The notes: generated by a model not told the origin, from the letters alone. A DNA stretch of 64,000 bases from Haloferax sulfurifontis ATCC BAA-897 (GCF_000337835.1 NZ_AOLM01000012.1:118356-182355); one strand, 5' to 3'. Positions 26,013 through 37,150 are shown, numbered from the stretch's first letter. Numbers and translations: made by a program.

Positions 26013-27004
26013 CACGACACCTCGCTGAGCGCCTCGGAAACGGCGCGGGCGACGCGCTCGGCGTCGTCGGGACCGTCGATTCGGGTGTCGGTCCGAACGA
26101 CCGGGCGGTCGAGGTCGGTGCCGTCGTCCGCGTCGAGGACGAACGCGTCGGCGAAGGGGTAGGCCTCGGCGACGCCCGCGGTCGAGGGGTCGTAGCCGAC
26201 GCCTTCCATGAGGTCGGCGGCGGGGCCGGAGAACACGGTGTCCTCCACGAACGGCGAGACGGCGACGACCGGCGTGTCGGCGAGGGCGTCCGCGAAGCCG
26301 TCGATGGCGAGCATCGGCCCGATGCTCGTGACGGGGTTCGAGGGGCCGACGACGACAGGTTCTGCGAGGGCGTCGGCGACTTCGTCGGTGACTGCGGCGT
26401 CGTCGGCCCCGCGGAACTCCACGTCGCGGACGGCGGGGTCGGCGCGGCGGTGGACCCAGTACTCCTGAAAGTGCATCGTCCCTTCGTCGGTGTGAATCAG
26501 CGTCGCCACGGGGTCGTCGCTCATCGGGAGGAGCGACACGTCGAGGTCGAAGGCGTCGGCGAGCGTCCGTGTGACCTCGGTGAGCGAGTTCCCCTCGTCG
26601 AGAAGCGAGGTGCGGGTGATGTGGACCGCGCGGTCGCGGTCGCCGATTTCCATGAACTCCGCGACGCCGGAGAAGCGCCGCCAGCGGGCGATGTCGCGGC
26701 CGACGGTCTGGGCCGACTCGGGGAGGTAGCGCGGCCCGGGTTCGAGCCCGGCCGCGTCGGCGAGGCGGTGGAGTTCGTCGTCGGTCGCGGTGGTGTCGTC
26801 GGCGATTCCCCACCAGCGGTCGGTGTCGAGGACGCCGCCGCCGGCGAAGAGGACGGTGTCCACGTCGGGACAGACGAGGTGGCCGCCGAGTTCCACGTCG
26901 TCGCCGGTGTTGGCGACGACGGTCGTCTCGGCGGGGTCGAACACCCCGGCGGCCCCGTCGAGGAGTTTGGGGGTGCCCGTACCCCCGGCGAGGAAGGTAA
27001 CCAT
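26012..27004 (-). CDS. cofD: 2-phospho-L-lactate transferase (coenzyme F420 synthesis)
   Basis: It transfers the phospholactyl (or phosphoenolpyruvyl) group to the deazaflavin Fo, making F420-0. The 330-residue protein begins [21 protein letters not shown], with [36 protein letters not shown] and [16 protein letters not shown], all CofD signatures. It is the first gene of an overlapping unit with a TIM-barrel protein, a CitG-like enzyme, DUF447 and S17e. No cofG, cofH or cofE is in the window. Confidence 0.94.
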   Translation of the reverse strand: MVTFLAGGTGTPKLLDGAAGVFDPAETTVVANTGDDVELGGHLVCPDVDTVLFAGGGVLDTDRWWGIADDTTATDDELHRLADAAGLEPGPRYLPESAQTVGRDIARWRRFSGVAEFMEIGDRDRAVHITRTSLLDEGNSLTEVTRTLADAFDLDVSLLPMSDDPVATLIHTDEGTMHFQEYWVHRRADPAVRDVEFRGADDAAVTDEVADALAEPVVVGPSNPVTSIGPMLAIDGFADALADTPVVAVSPFVEDTVFSGPAADLMEGVGYDPSTAGVAEAYPFADAFVLDADDGTDLDRPVVRTDTRIDGPDDAERVARAVSEALSEVS

Positions 27005-27106
27005 GGTGCGCCGTAGGGCGAGTGTCCGTTTGAAAGTTCCTTCACCGGAGACGCCGGCCGGTCGTCGGTGGATGTCGATAAGTCGTGGAGCCCCACGACG
27101 CCCTCG

Positions 27107-27367
27107 TCAGGGCCCGCCGCGATAGGCTACCGACACGTCGAACTCCGACGGCATCACCTGTCCGGCGACCGCCTTCCTGACGAAGTAGCCCGAGAAGCCG
27201 GTCGTCACGGCCGCACCGAGGCCGGACATGACGAACATCGCGCGCGCGGCGGTCACGCCGGTCAGGGCGCTCATCGCGGCCCAGTACCCCGCGAAGACCA
27301 CGGAGAGACACGCGAAGCCGACGAGGGCGTAGCCGATGGCGTTTCCGAGTGCCGAGCGGAGGCTCAT
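27107..27367 (-). CDS. Small two-helix membrane protein, 86 aa
   Basis: Two hydrophobic segments lie at about residues 12-33 (ALVGFACLSVVFAGYWAAMSAL) and 41-62, with a short tail ending AYRGGP. I start at MSLRSALGN (27367); the longer frame starts within the region where the divergent HD gene promoter should lie. It precedes cofD by about 100 bp. I do not recognise a family. Confidence 0.6.
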   Translation of the reverse strand: MSLRSALGNAIGYALVGFACLSVVFAGYWAAMSALTGVTAARAMFVMSGLGAAVTTGFSGYFVRKAVAGQVMPSEFDVSVAYRGGP

Positions 27368-27492
27368 GTCGGCGTCTCGTTGCTCCCGAGTGAAACGGTT
27401 TGTGGGCGGCCGAACAGGAGTCACCCCGCCTATCGCGCCCCTGCGACGGCGCGAATGCTCGGCTATTTGACTCCTCTCGTGTTACACCCGCC

Positions 27493-28665
27493 ATGACCGC
27501 CGTCAAGGACAGCGTCCACGACTACATCTCCCTCGACCCCGTGGCCGCCGAACTGGTCGACACGCCCGCGTTCCAGCGGCTTCGACACATCAAACAGCTC
27601 TCGACGGTCCGGCTCGTCTACCCCTCCGCGAGCCACACGCGGTTCGAACACAGCCTCGGCGTCTACCACCTCGCCTCCCGAGCCCTCTCGCATCTCGGCG
27701 TCGACGGCGACCGCGCCGCCCACGTCCGCGCCGCCGCGCTCCTCCACGACGTCGGCCACGGCCCCTACGGCCACCAGACCGAGGACCTCATCCGCCGGCG
27801 CACCGGCCGCGACCACGACGAGATTCACCACCTGCTCGACGGGACCGCGGTCGGCGCGGTCCTGACCGACCACGGTCTCGACCCGGACCGCGTCGCCGAC
27901 ATGGTCGACGGCGCGGGCGGCCTCGGGCAGTTGGTCTCGGGCGAGTTGGACGTTGACCGGATGGATTACCTCGTCCGCGACGCCCACCACACCGGCGTCC
28001 CCTACGGAACCATCGACCACGGCCGCCTCGTCCGCGAACTCCGGTACCGAGACGGCGAACTCGTGTTGGCCGAGGGGAACGTCCAGACCGCCGAATCACT
28101 GCTTCTCGCCCGGGCGCTGATGAACGCGACCGTCTACCGCCACCACGTCTCCCGCATCGCGGGCGCGATGCTCGAACGCGCCTCCGAGCGCCTCGTCGAC
28201 GGCGGCGTGCCAATCGAGGAGTTCGTCCGCATGGCCGACCACGACCTGCTCGTCGCGCTCGGCGAGCGCGTGCCCGACCTCGGCCGCCGAATCGAGCGCC
28301 GCGACCTCTACAAGCGCGCCGTCTGGGCCCCCATCGACGCCGTGCCGACCGACGTGGTCGAACTCGACTACGAGGCGACGCGGACGGCCGAGCGGGAGGT
28401 CGCCGACGCCGCCGACGTGTCGCCCGAATCGGTCATCGTGGACGCGCCGTCGCGGCCGCGAATCAAGGAGTCCCGGTCGCGCGTCGTCGTCAACGGCGTC
28501 GTCCGACGGCTCGAAGACGCCTCCGAACTCGTGGGCGCGCTCCGGTCGACTGAGCGGACGCAGTGGCGACTCGGCGTCTACGCGCCCGAGGCGGTCCGCG
28601 ACGAGGTGGCCGCGGCCGCCGTGGACGTGCTCGGGCTCCCGGTTCGCGTGACGACCCCCGTCTGA
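27493..28665 (+). CDS. HD-domain phosphohydrolase (dGTPase-like), copy 1
   Basis: This 390-residue metal-dependent phosphohydrolase of the SAMHD1/dGTPase-like group has a first His in FEHSLGVYHLASRALSHL, the HD pair in LLHDVGHGPYGH and the last Asp in SGELDVDRMDYLVRD. Family members remove triphosphate from dNTPs; the substrate here is not established. The ATG at 27493 is about 20 bp after CTATTTGA (27465-27472); the longer frame from 27400 starts before that box. A paralogue follows 69 bp downstream. Confidence 0.9.
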   Translation: MTAVKDSVHDYISLDPVAAELVDTPAFQRLRHIKQLSTVRLVYPSASHTRFEHSLGVYHLASRALSHLGVDGDRAAHVRAAALLHDVGHGPYGHQTEDLIRRRTGRDHDEIHHLLDGTAVGAVLTDHGLDPDRVADMVDGAGGLGQLVSGELDVDRMDYLVRDAHHTGVPYGTIDHGRLVRELRYRDGELVLAEGNVQTAESLLLARALMNATVYRHHVSRIAGAMLERASERLVDGGVPIEEFVRMADHDLLVALGERVPDLGRRIERRDLYKRAVWAPIDAVPTDVVELDYEATRTAEREVADAADVSPESVIVDAPSRPRIKESRSRVVVNGVVRRLEDASELVGALRSTERTQWRLGVYAPEAVRDEVAAAAVDVLGLPVRVTTPV

Positions 28666-28734
28666 AGCGCGCGGAGAGTCGGCGAGACACGGCCGTCCGA
28701 CCCTTTTTCACCGATGGCGGCCGACTCACCCACC

Positions 28735-29958
28735 ATGACGACCATCAAGGACAGCGTCCACGACCACATCGAGGTCGAGGGCGCGGCCGAAGCCCTCCTC
28801 GATACGCCGGAGATGCAGCGCCTCCGGCACATCAAGCAGTTGGGAACCGTCCAGCTGGTCTACCCCTCGGCGAACCACACGCGGTTCGAGCACAGCCTCG
28901 GCGTCTACCACCTCGCCTCTCGCGCCCTCTCGCATCTCGGCATCGAGGGCGACGCCGCCGCCCACGTCGAGGCCGCGGCGCTCCTCCACGACGTGGGCCA
29001 CGGCCCTTACAGCCACAACATCGAGGACGTGACCCACCGCCACACCGGCAAGTACCACGACGACGTGGAGGAACTCGTCGCTCGCGGGACCGTCGGCGAG
29101 ACGCTAGAAGCCGAGGGCTTGGACCCCGAGCGCGTGGCCGCCTTGGTCGAGGGCGACGGCGAGTTCGGCCAACTCGTCTCCGGTGAGTTGGACGTGGACC
29201 GGATGGATTACCTCGTGCGCGACGCCCACCACACCGGCGTCCCCTACGGCACCATCGACCACGAGCGCCTGATTCGGGAACTGACGTTCGTCGACGGCGA
29301 GTTGGTCCTCGCGGAGGGGAACGTCCAGACCGCCGAATCGCTCCTTCTCGCCCGCGCGCTCATGAACCCGACCGTCTACCAGCACCACGTCGCGCGCATC
29401 TCGAAGGCGATGCTCCGGCGCGCGTCGGAGCGACTGCTCGACGAACCCGACATCGACGCCGAGGAGCTCCGCCGGATGGACGACCCCGACCTGCTCGTCG
29501 CGCTCCGCCTCACCGACTCGACGAGGGGGTTCGCCGAGCGACTGGCCACCCGCGACCTCTACAAGCGCGCGGTCTGGGCGGAGTTGCCGAACGTCCCCGA
29601 CTCGATTATCGACGCCGAACACGACGCGCTCGCGGCGTTCGAGCGGGACATCGCCGACGCCGCCGACGTGTCGCCCGAGTCCGTCATCCTCGACGTGCCC
29701 TCGCGCCCGTCGATGACCGAGTCGTCGTCGCGGGTGATGGTCAACGGCGAGATGCGGCAGTTAGAGCGGGAGTCGCCGCTCGTGCAGGCGCTCCGGACCG
29801 CACAGGAACAGCAGTGGCGACTCGGGGTCTACGCCCCGCGCGAGGAGACAGAGCGGGTCGGCCGCGCGGCCGCCGACGTGCTCGGCCTCGACGTGGACGG
29901 CGCGCTCGTCGCCGAGGTCAGAAGCGGTCTCAACGCGACGCTCGACGAGTTCGAGTAG
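28735..29958 (+). CDS. HD-domain phosphohydrolase (dGTPase-like), copy 2
   Basis: This 407-residue protein is closely related to the preceding gene along its whole length, with the same FEHSLGVYHLASRALSHLG, LLHDVGHGPYSH and SGELDVDRMDYLVRDAHHTG blocks. It is about 17 residues longer, mainly at the C-terminal end. MTTIKDSVHD at 28735 aligns with MTAVKDSVHD of copy 1 and lies about 30 bp after CCTTTTTCAC, so the earlier ATG at 28714 is not used. It has its own promoter. The pair looks like an old tandem duplication. Confidence 0.9.
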   Translation: MTTIKDSVHDHIEVEGAAEALLDTPEMQRLRHIKQLGTVQLVYPSANHTRFEHSLGVYHLASRALSHLGIEGDAAAHVEAAALLHDVGHGPYSHNIEDVTHRHTGKYHDDVEELVARGTVGETLEAEGLDPERVAALVEGDGEFGQLVSGELDVDRMDYLVRDAHHTGVPYGTIDHERLIRELTFVDGELVLAEGNVQTAESLLLARALMNPTVYQHHVARISKAMLRRASERLLDEPDIDAEELRRMDDPDLLVALRLTDSTRGFAERLATRDLYKRAVWAELPNVPDSIIDAEHDALAAFERDIADAADVSPESVILDVPSRPSMTESSSRVMVNGEMRQLERESPLVQALRTAQEQQWRLGVYAPREETERVGRAAADVLGLDVDGALVAEVRSGLNATLDEFE

Positions 29959-30010
29959 CCGCCGTCCCGAGACGGGAGGTTCAAGCACCGCCGAGACGCA
30001 GTCGAGAGCG

Positions 30011-31024
30011 ATGCAACTCGAGGGTACGATACTCCGCGGCCGCGACTTCGACCCGGTCGAGGGGCGGGTCGTCGTCGAAGAGGGCACGATAACCGCAATC
30101 GAGGAGACAGCGACCGATTCGACGGATATCATCCTGCCTGCGTTCGTCAACGCCCACACCCACCTCGGCGACTCCATCGCCAAGGAGGCCGGCGAGGGGC
30201 TGTCGCTCGACGACCTCGTCGCGCCGCCGGACGGGCTGAAACACCGACTGCTCCGCGCGGCCAGCACCGAGGAGAAAGCCGCCGCGATGCACCGGTCGCT
30301 CCGGATGATGGAGGCCGGCGGGACGGCGGCGTGTCTGGAGTTCCGCGAGGGAGGCGTCGAGGGCGTCGACGTCATCCGGCGGGCGCTCGACGGCCGCGAC
30401 ATCGAGGCGGTCGTCTTCGGCCGCGAGACGGCGGACGCGATGGAAATCGCCGACGGCTTCGGCGCGTCGGGCGCGCGGGACGGCGAGTTCGGCGCGCTCC
30501 GAAACGCGACGGCGGCCGCCGGAAAGCTGTTCGGCATCCACGCGGGCGAGCGCGACGCCCACGACATCAACGCCGCGTTGGACCTCGAACCGGACTTCCT
30601 CGTCCACATGGTCCACCCCGAGGCGCTCCACCTCGAACGCGTCGAGGACAGCGAGATACCCGTCGTCATCTGCCCGCGGTCGAACCTCGTCACCGACGCG
30701 GGCGTCGCGCCGATTCGCGAACTGGTCGACCGCACCACCGTCGCGCTCGGCACGGACAACGTGATGCTCAACAGCCCCTCGATGTTCCGCGAGATGGAGT
30801 TCACCTCCAAGCTGGCGGACGTGTCGGCCGCCGAAGTCCTCCGCATGGCGACCGTCAACGGGGCCGAAATCGCCGGGCTGAACTACGGCCTCGTCGAGGA
30901 GGGCCGCGACGCCAAGCTTCTGGTCCTCGACGGCGACACGGACAACCTCGCGGGCGTCGAGGACGTGGTCCGCGCCGTCGTCCGCCGGGCCGGACAGGCG
31001 GACGTGAAAGACGTGTACCTCTGA
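30011..31024 (+). CDS. Amidohydrolase-family enzyme
   Basis: This 337-residue metal-dependent hydrolase has NAHTHLGD at about residues 47-54 (two His ligands), a His near GIHAGERDAHD, HMVHPEALH and the catalytic Asp in LGTDNVML. The N-terminal and C-terminal strands (LEGTILRGRDFDPVEG; LLVLDGDTDNLAG) form the usual composite beta-sandwich. It falls with the chlorohydrolase/cytosine deaminase-like group; the substrate is unknown. It follows the HD pair by 52 bp on the same strand. Confidence 0.85.
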   Translation: MQLEGTILRGRDFDPVEGRVVVEEGTITAIEETATDSTDIILPAFVNAHTHLGDSIAKEAGEGLSLDDLVAPPDGLKHRLLRAASTEEKAAAMHRSLRMMEAGGTAACLEFREGGVEGVDVIRRALDGRDIEAVVFGRETADAMEIADGFGASGARDGEFGALRNATAAAGKLFGIHAGERDAHDINAALDLEPDFLVHMVHPEALHLERVEDSEIPVVICPRSNLVTDAGVAPIRELVDRTTVALGTDNVMLNSPSMFREMEFTSKLADVSAAEVLRMATVNGAEIAGLNYGLVEEGRDAKLLVLDGDTDNLAGVEDVVRAVVRRAGQADVKDVYL

Positions 31025-31157
31025 GTTCGGACGACCCCCCGCTTCCGGAATCTGCACCCGACGGGCCGCAGAGCGCGTACGGGGCAGACCTATTCTCGCA
31101 GTACTCCTCCCGTAGCAAAGGGTTATTACCGACCCCGAGAATATGTTATCAAGTGTC

Positions 31158-31724
31158 ATGGTGTTGTACGACCGAATCATCGTTCCCATCGACGGCTCCG
31201 CCGGCTCCGAGCGCGTCGCGGTCCACGCGGCGGCGTTAGCGGCCGTCCACGATGCGGAACTCCACGGGGTGTACGTGGTGAACGCGGGGAGCTTCGCGGG
31301 GCTCCCGATGGAATCGTCGTGGGAGGGGCTCGACGACATGTTGCGCGCCGACGCCGAGTCGGCGCTCGACCAAGTCGAGCGCGCGGCCGACTCGCAGGGC
31401 GTCCCCGCCGAGACGCACGTCCTCGAAGGGACCCCGAGCCGCGAAATCGTCGAGTTCGCCGAGCGCGGCGAGTGCGACCTCATCGTGATGGGGACCCACG
31501 GCCGCGGCGGCATCGACCGGCTCCTCCTCGGGTCGGTCGCAGAAAAGGTCGTCCGCGCGTCGAAAGTCCCCGTCCTGACCGTCCGCATCGAGGGCGGCGG
31601 CGACGACGCCGACGAGCACGCCGTCGAGGTGCCGGGCGAGGCCGCGCCGGAGTCGCCCGCGGATTCTCCCGCGGAGGCTGACGCCGCCGCCGACTCGACG
31701 GCGACCGCCGACGGCGGAGAGTAG
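31158..31724 (+). CDS. Universal stress protein, UspA family
   Basis: The 188-residue protein has one UspA domain: MVLYDRIIVPIDGSAGSERV at the start and the ATP-binding signature MGTHGRGGIDRLLLGSVAEKVVRAS. The C-terminal 40 residues are acidic and Ala/Pro-rich (ESPADSPAEAD), an extension not needed for the fold. I prefer ATG 31158 over 31143, as it matches the family start and lies about 33 bp after GGTTATTA. ATP binding is inferred from the motif. Confidence 0.88.
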   Translation: MVLYDRIIVPIDGSAGSERVAVHAAALAAVHDAELHGVYVVNAGSFAGLPMESSWEGLDDMLRADAESALDQVERAADSQGVPAETHVLEGTPSREIVEFAERGECDLIVMGTHGRGGIDRLLLGSVAEKVVRASKVPVLTVRIEGGGDDADEHAVEVPGEAAPESPADSPAEADAAADSTATADGGE

Positions 31725-31772
31725 CGGAACGGCGAACGGCAGAAACAGCGGTGCGCGGGTTCGGTCGCGGAT

Positions 31773-32879
31773 TTAGCGCCCGCCGTCGGCCGGGCGCAGG
31801 TGCTCGCAGTCGCCGGCGTGGACTCGTTTTTCTCCCTCGTCGGTCCGGACGACGAGCGTGCCGGGGTGTTCGATATCGACTGCCTCGCCCTCGATGACGC
31901 CGCTCGCGGTGTGGACGCGGACCCGCCTTCCGAGCGTGTCCGCCCGCTCGCGCCACGCCGGGAGGACCGCGTCGAGGTCGCCGCGCAGTTCGTCGAAGCG
32001 TTCGAGCACCCGCTGGACGAACACGCGGCGTTCGACGGGGCCCGCTTCCGCGGCGACGCTCGTCGCGCCCTCGGGGAGGTCCGCGGGGTCGAGGTTGACG
32101 TTGACACCGGGACCGATGACGAGCCACGAGACGCGGTCGGCCTCGCCTTCCATCTCGGTGAGGACGCCGCAGAGCTTTCGGTAGCCGCGGTCGGCGGGCG
32201 TGTCGGGGTCGTTCGAACGGTCACCGGCGTGAGCCGGTGAACCTCCGCTCGCTTCGCTCGCGGAAATACCGTCTGCGTTCGCAGACGAACTGCCACTCGC
32301 TTCGCTCGTGGCAACTCCGTCGGACGCTTTCGCGCCCGACGGGTTATCGTTCGCTTCGCTCACGATAACGTCGTTCGGCCATTTGATGCTCGCGTCCACC
32401 CCGGCCTCGCGCGCCGCGTCGCAGACGGCGACGGCCATCGCCAGCGTGTACAGCGGGGCGTACGCCGGCGGTTCGTCCGGGCGGACGAGCAGGCTCAGCC
32501 AGACGCCGCCGTCCGGCGCGGACCACTCCCGACGTTTCCGGCCCCGGCTGGCGGTCTGCTCGCGGGCGACGACGACCACGTCGCTCGCGCCCTCGGCGGC
32601 GAGTTCGCGGGCGCGGTCGTTCGAGGAGTCGAGCGTCTCGTGGAACTCCACGTCGTAGTCGGCGTCGAGGCCGTACTCGATTGCCGGGCCGCCGTACTCC
32701 GGCACGTCGGTGACGACGTAGCCGTCGTCGGAGCTCTCGACGCCGAACCCCTCGTCGCGGAGCGATTCGACGTGTTTCCAGACGGCGGCGCGGGAGACGC
32801 CCAGTCGGTCGGCGAGCTCGGGCCCGGAGACGGGACCCGCGGCGAGTGCGTCGAGGAGGGCGCGTCGCGTGTCGCTCAT
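31773..32879 (-). CDS. birA: Biotin protein ligase with N-terminal regulator domain (BirA-like)
   Basis: It attaches biotin to the carboxylase encoded just upstream. The 368-residue protein has an N-terminal winged helix (residues 1-60, LGVSRAAVWKHVESLRDEGF). The ligase domain shows the biotinyl-AMP loop REQTASRGRKRREW and KWPNDVIV, then KLCGVLTEMEG and IGPGVNVN. Between KWPNDVIV and KLCGVL lies an insertion of about 50 Ser/Ala/Gly-rich residues. It is encoded by a chain of DNA hairpins (32221-32369) and is absent from normal ligases. The C-terminal domain is intact. Gene order pccA-birA suggests joint expression. Confidence 0.9.
   Translation of the reverse strand: MSDTRRALLDALAAGPVSGPELADRLGVSRAAVWKHVESLRDEGFGVESSDDGYVVTDVPEYGGPAIEYGLDADYDVEFHETLDSSNDRARELAAEGASDVVVVAREQTASRGRKRREWSAPDGGVWLSLLVRPDEPPAYAPLYTLAMAVAVCDAAREAGVDASIKWPNDVIVSEANDNPSGAKASDGVATSEASGSSSANADGISASEASGGSPAHAGDRSNDPDTPADRGYRKLCGVLTEMEGEADRVSWLVIGPGVNVNLDPADLPEGATSVAAEAGPVERRVFVQRVLERFDELRGDLDAVLPAWRERADTLGRRVRVHTASGVIEGEAVDIEHPGTLVVRTDEGEKRVHAGDCEHLRPADGGR
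32221..32369. repeat. Array of inverted repeats inside the biotin ligase gene
   Basis: Five clear inverted repeats follow one another: TCACCGGC/GCCGGTGA (32221-32240), GTCTGCG/CGCAGAC (32271-32286), GCCAC/GTGGC (32292-32312), CGTCGG/CCGACG (32318-32341) and GTTATCG/CGATAAC (32343-32369). A sixth, weaker CCGC/GCGG pair lies at 32245-32263. Three of the loops contain CGCTTCGCTC. The reading frame is kept open, giving repeated SEAS/SEAN-type peptides. Confidence 0.8.
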
Positions 32880-32945
32880 GGAGGTCGGTACCGGCGCACG
32901 GGAAAAGAGGTTCGCGGTTCGAGCGTCGGGTCCGAGGCCTCGGGC

Positions 32946-34745
<1,800 letters not shown>

Positions 34746-34942
34746 TTGCGGTAGTCTTTCAGGGAACCGCACGTTATTCTATCGGTTTTACCAACGCACG
34801 TCGGTGACCGCTTCGACAGACGACGATTTGTGTGTTCGACCGTGAAGGAACGGCCGAGATTACACTTCTCTGGCACTATACGCCGCGAATACTGGTTCAA
34901 ATCCAAACGGCCTTATGCGTGTGCCACACTACGACACGGGTA

Positions 34943-35977
34943 ATGGCAGTACGAGTCGGCATCCTCGGTGCAACCGGCGCAGTCGGACAGCGATTCATCC
35001 AACTCCTCGACGACCACCCGACGTTCGAACTCGCGGCGCTGACCGCGAGCGAGTCGAGCGCGGGCAAGCGATACGACGAGGCCGCGAAGTGGCGCGTCAA
35101 CACGCCCATCCCGGACGACGTGGCCGCGATGGAAGTCGGCAGCACCGACCCCGCGGACGTGCCCGACGACATCGACCTCCTGTTTTCGTCGCTCCCGTCG
35201 TCGGTCGCCGCCGAGGTCGAACCCGAGTTCCTCGAGGCGGGCTACGTCGTCTCGTCGAACTCCTCGAACGACCGCATGGCCTCCGACGTGCCGCTCACGA
35301 TTCCGGAGATCAATCCGGAGCACCTCGACCTCATCGAGGTCCAGCGCGACCAGCGCGGCTGGGACGGCGCGCTCGTGAAGAACCCGAACTGCTCGACCAT
35401 CACGATGGTCCCGACGCTCGCCGCGCTCGACCAGTTCGGCCTCGAACGCGTCGACGTCACGACCCTCCAAGCCGTCTCCGGCGCGGGCTACGACGGCGTC
35501 ACCTCGATGAAGATTATCGACAACGCCATCCCGCACATCGGCGGCGAAGACGAGAAGATGGAGACGGAGTCCCGCAAGCTTCTGGGCTCGTTCGACGGTG
35601 CGGAGGTCGCACTCCACGGAGCGGAGGTCAACGCCTCGTGTAACCGCATCCCGACGCTCGACGGCCACCTCGAAAGCGTCTTCGCCGACCTCGCCGACGA
35701 CGCCTCCCCCGAGGACGTCGCCGCCGCGATGCGCGAGTACCCCGGCGTCGACCTCCCGAGCGCGCCCGAACAGCTCATCCACGTCTTCGAGGACGAGTTC
35801 CGCCCACAGCCCCGTCTCGACCGCGACCGCGGCGACGGGATGCAGATTTCGGCCGGCGGCATCCAGTCGACCGACCACGGCGTGAAGTACAACTGCCTCG
35901 CGCACAACACGATTCGCGGCGCGGCCGGCGCCTCCGTCCTCAACGGCGAACTGCTCGCCCAAGAGGGCTGGATTTAG
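34943..35977 (+). CDS. asd: Aspartate-semialdehyde dehydrogenase
   Basis: It makes aspartate semialdehyde for Thr, Met and Lys synthesis. The 344-residue protein has the NADP site VGILGATGAVGQRFIQLL at residues 5-22, SSNSSNDRM, the nucleophile Cys in VKNPNCSTITM and QAVSGAGYDG, then the His-containing ASCNRIPTLDGH. It belongs to the archaeal/fungal type of Asd. The ATG lies about 27 bp after CCTTATGC, marking a leaderless message. It is divergent from pccA. Confidence 0.95.
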   Translation: MAVRVGILGATGAVGQRFIQLLDDHPTFELAALTASESSAGKRYDEAAKWRVNTPIPDDVAAMEVGSTDPADVPDDIDLLFSSLPSSVAAEVEPEFLEAGYVVSSNSSNDRMASDVPLTIPEINPEHLDLIEVQRDQRGWDGALVKNPNCSTITMVPTLAALDQFGLERVDVTTLQAVSGAGYDGVTSMKIIDNAIPHIGGEDEKMETESRKLLGSFDGAEVALHGAEVNASCNRIPTLDGHLESVFADLADDASPEDVAAAMREYPGVDLPSAPEQLIHVFEDEFRPQPRLDRDRGDGMQISAGGIQSTDHGVKYNCLAHNTIRGAAGASVLNGELLAQEGWI

Positions 35978-36062
35978 GCTCACCTCCCGCCGACCTCGCG
36001 GTCTCCTCTCGCTTCACTCGAATCAGACAGCGTTTTCACGCGACGCCGACAGAGCGTGTCGC

Positions 36063-36581
36063 ATGTCTCGGCGCGGCCTCGAAACGGGGCTCTCCGCCGG
36101 CCTGCTCGTCGCCGCGCTCGGCGGTATCGCGTGGGCCACCGGCGAGCCGTTCGTCTTTCCGAGCCTCGGCCCCACGGCGTTCGTACTGGCGTTTCGGCGG
36201 CGCGGCGCGCGCGCCCGTTCGACTCGCATCGTCGGCGGCCACGCCGTCGGTGCCGTCGTCGGCTTCGCGGCCTACGCGCTCGTCGCCCCCGGCCTGACGC
36301 TCGGTTCGTCGCTTCCGGCCGCGTCGCCGGACACGCTCCGACTCGTCACGAGCGGGGCGGTTTCGGTCGCCGCGACGAGCTGGGCCATGGTCGAACTCGA
36401 CGCGGTCCACCCGCCGGCGTGCGCGACGACGCTCATCGTCTCGCTCGGCCTGCTCTCGACGCCGCTGTCGGTCGCGACTATCGTGGCGAGCGTGGTCGTG
36501 CTCGTGGGCGTCCACCGGGCGGCGGACGCGATGCTCGCCGAGATGTACGGAGACTCCGCCGACGCGGGCGCAGGGAGCTAA
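36063..36581 (+). CDS. HPP-family membrane protein
   Basis: This 172-residue protein has four predicted helices and the family motifs FPSLGPTAFVLAF near residues 32-44 and VHPPACATTLIVSLG near 117-131, which gives the HPP family its name. Members in plants and cyanobacteria transport nitrite into plastids or cells; the archaeal role is unproven. It lies alone, 85 bp after asd. Confidence 0.85.
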   Translation: MSRRGLETGLSAGLLVAALGGIAWATGEPFVFPSLGPTAFVLAFRRRGARARSTRIVGGHAVGAVVGFAAYALVAPGLTLGSSLPAASPDTLRLVTSGAVSVAATSWAMVELDAVHPPACATTLIVSLGLLSTPLSVATIVASVVVLVGVHRAADAMLAEMYGDSADAGAGS

Positions 36582-36880
36582 ACGTCGGCCTTCGGAGCCG
36601 TTACTCGGACCAGTAGACGCGGGAGAATGGGTGGTGTGGAGGGCGGCTGATTCCGTTTGCCACCCCGATGTGCCTCTGACAGCAGCAAATACTAACTCGT
36701 CGCCGAGTCACTTACGTATTCTGTGAATCACGTTCGCATCGGGCGCGCTAGCTCTTCTCTCGCGTATACGTGACCGTTTCCGTCTCCGGCGATGGTCTCC
36801 TCCGACTGAGATTCCGCGACAAGAGACTCCTCCGACGACAGGTATATGTGGCACGGTCTCAATTGACACGCTGTATCGCT
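36582..36880. other. Intergenic gap without a recognised gene
   Basis: About 300 bp between the HPP gene and the zinc-ribbon gene. Near the right end GGTATATGTG (36841-36850) resembles a TATA box, about 36 bp before the zinc-ribbon start. I see no tRNA fold, no terminator hairpin and no clear ORF in the remainder. Confidence 0.5.
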
Positions 36881-37150
36881 ATGAAGCCGTGCCACAGTTG
36901 TCAGGCGGTTATCGACGAGTACATCCTGGACAAAAAGCTCGAAGTGCTGCGCGACCTCACGGTTGACGACTTCAACCTGTGTGCGGACTGCACCACAGTC
37001 GTCGCCGATGCGTGCGTGGAATGCGGCGGTGGCGTCTATGTCCCGCGGGGCGAAACGACGGTCCCCGACTACTGTCCGGCGTGCCGCGCGGACCTCATCC
37101 GGCGGACGGGCACCGACCCCGGCTGGACCTGCGATGCCGTCTCGACCTGA
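36881..37150 (+). CDS. Small four-knuckle zinc-binding protein, 89 aa
   Basis: It carries four CxxC pairs: CHSC at residues 4-7, CADC, CVECGGG and CPAC. These are enough for two zinc sites. Between them a helix reads VIDEYILDKKLEVLRDLTVDDFNL. ATG 36881 starts directly before the first knuckle; the upstream frame is not supported. No membrane segment. Such proteins in haloarchaea may bind nucleic acid or partner proteins; I do not recognise the family. Confidence 0.7.
   Translation: MKPCHSCQAVIDEYILDKKLEVLRDLTVDDFNLCADCTTVVADACVECGGGVYVPRGETTVPDYCPACRADLIRRTGTDPGWTCDAVST

Noticed and set aside
28563..29186. Arg-rich + frame between the two HD genes
   Set aside because: A frame-shifted shadow of the second HD gene.
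36582..36880. Possible RNA gene in the gap after the HPP gene
   Set aside because: No consistent stem or promoter-terminator pair was found apart from the TATA-like box for the next gene.
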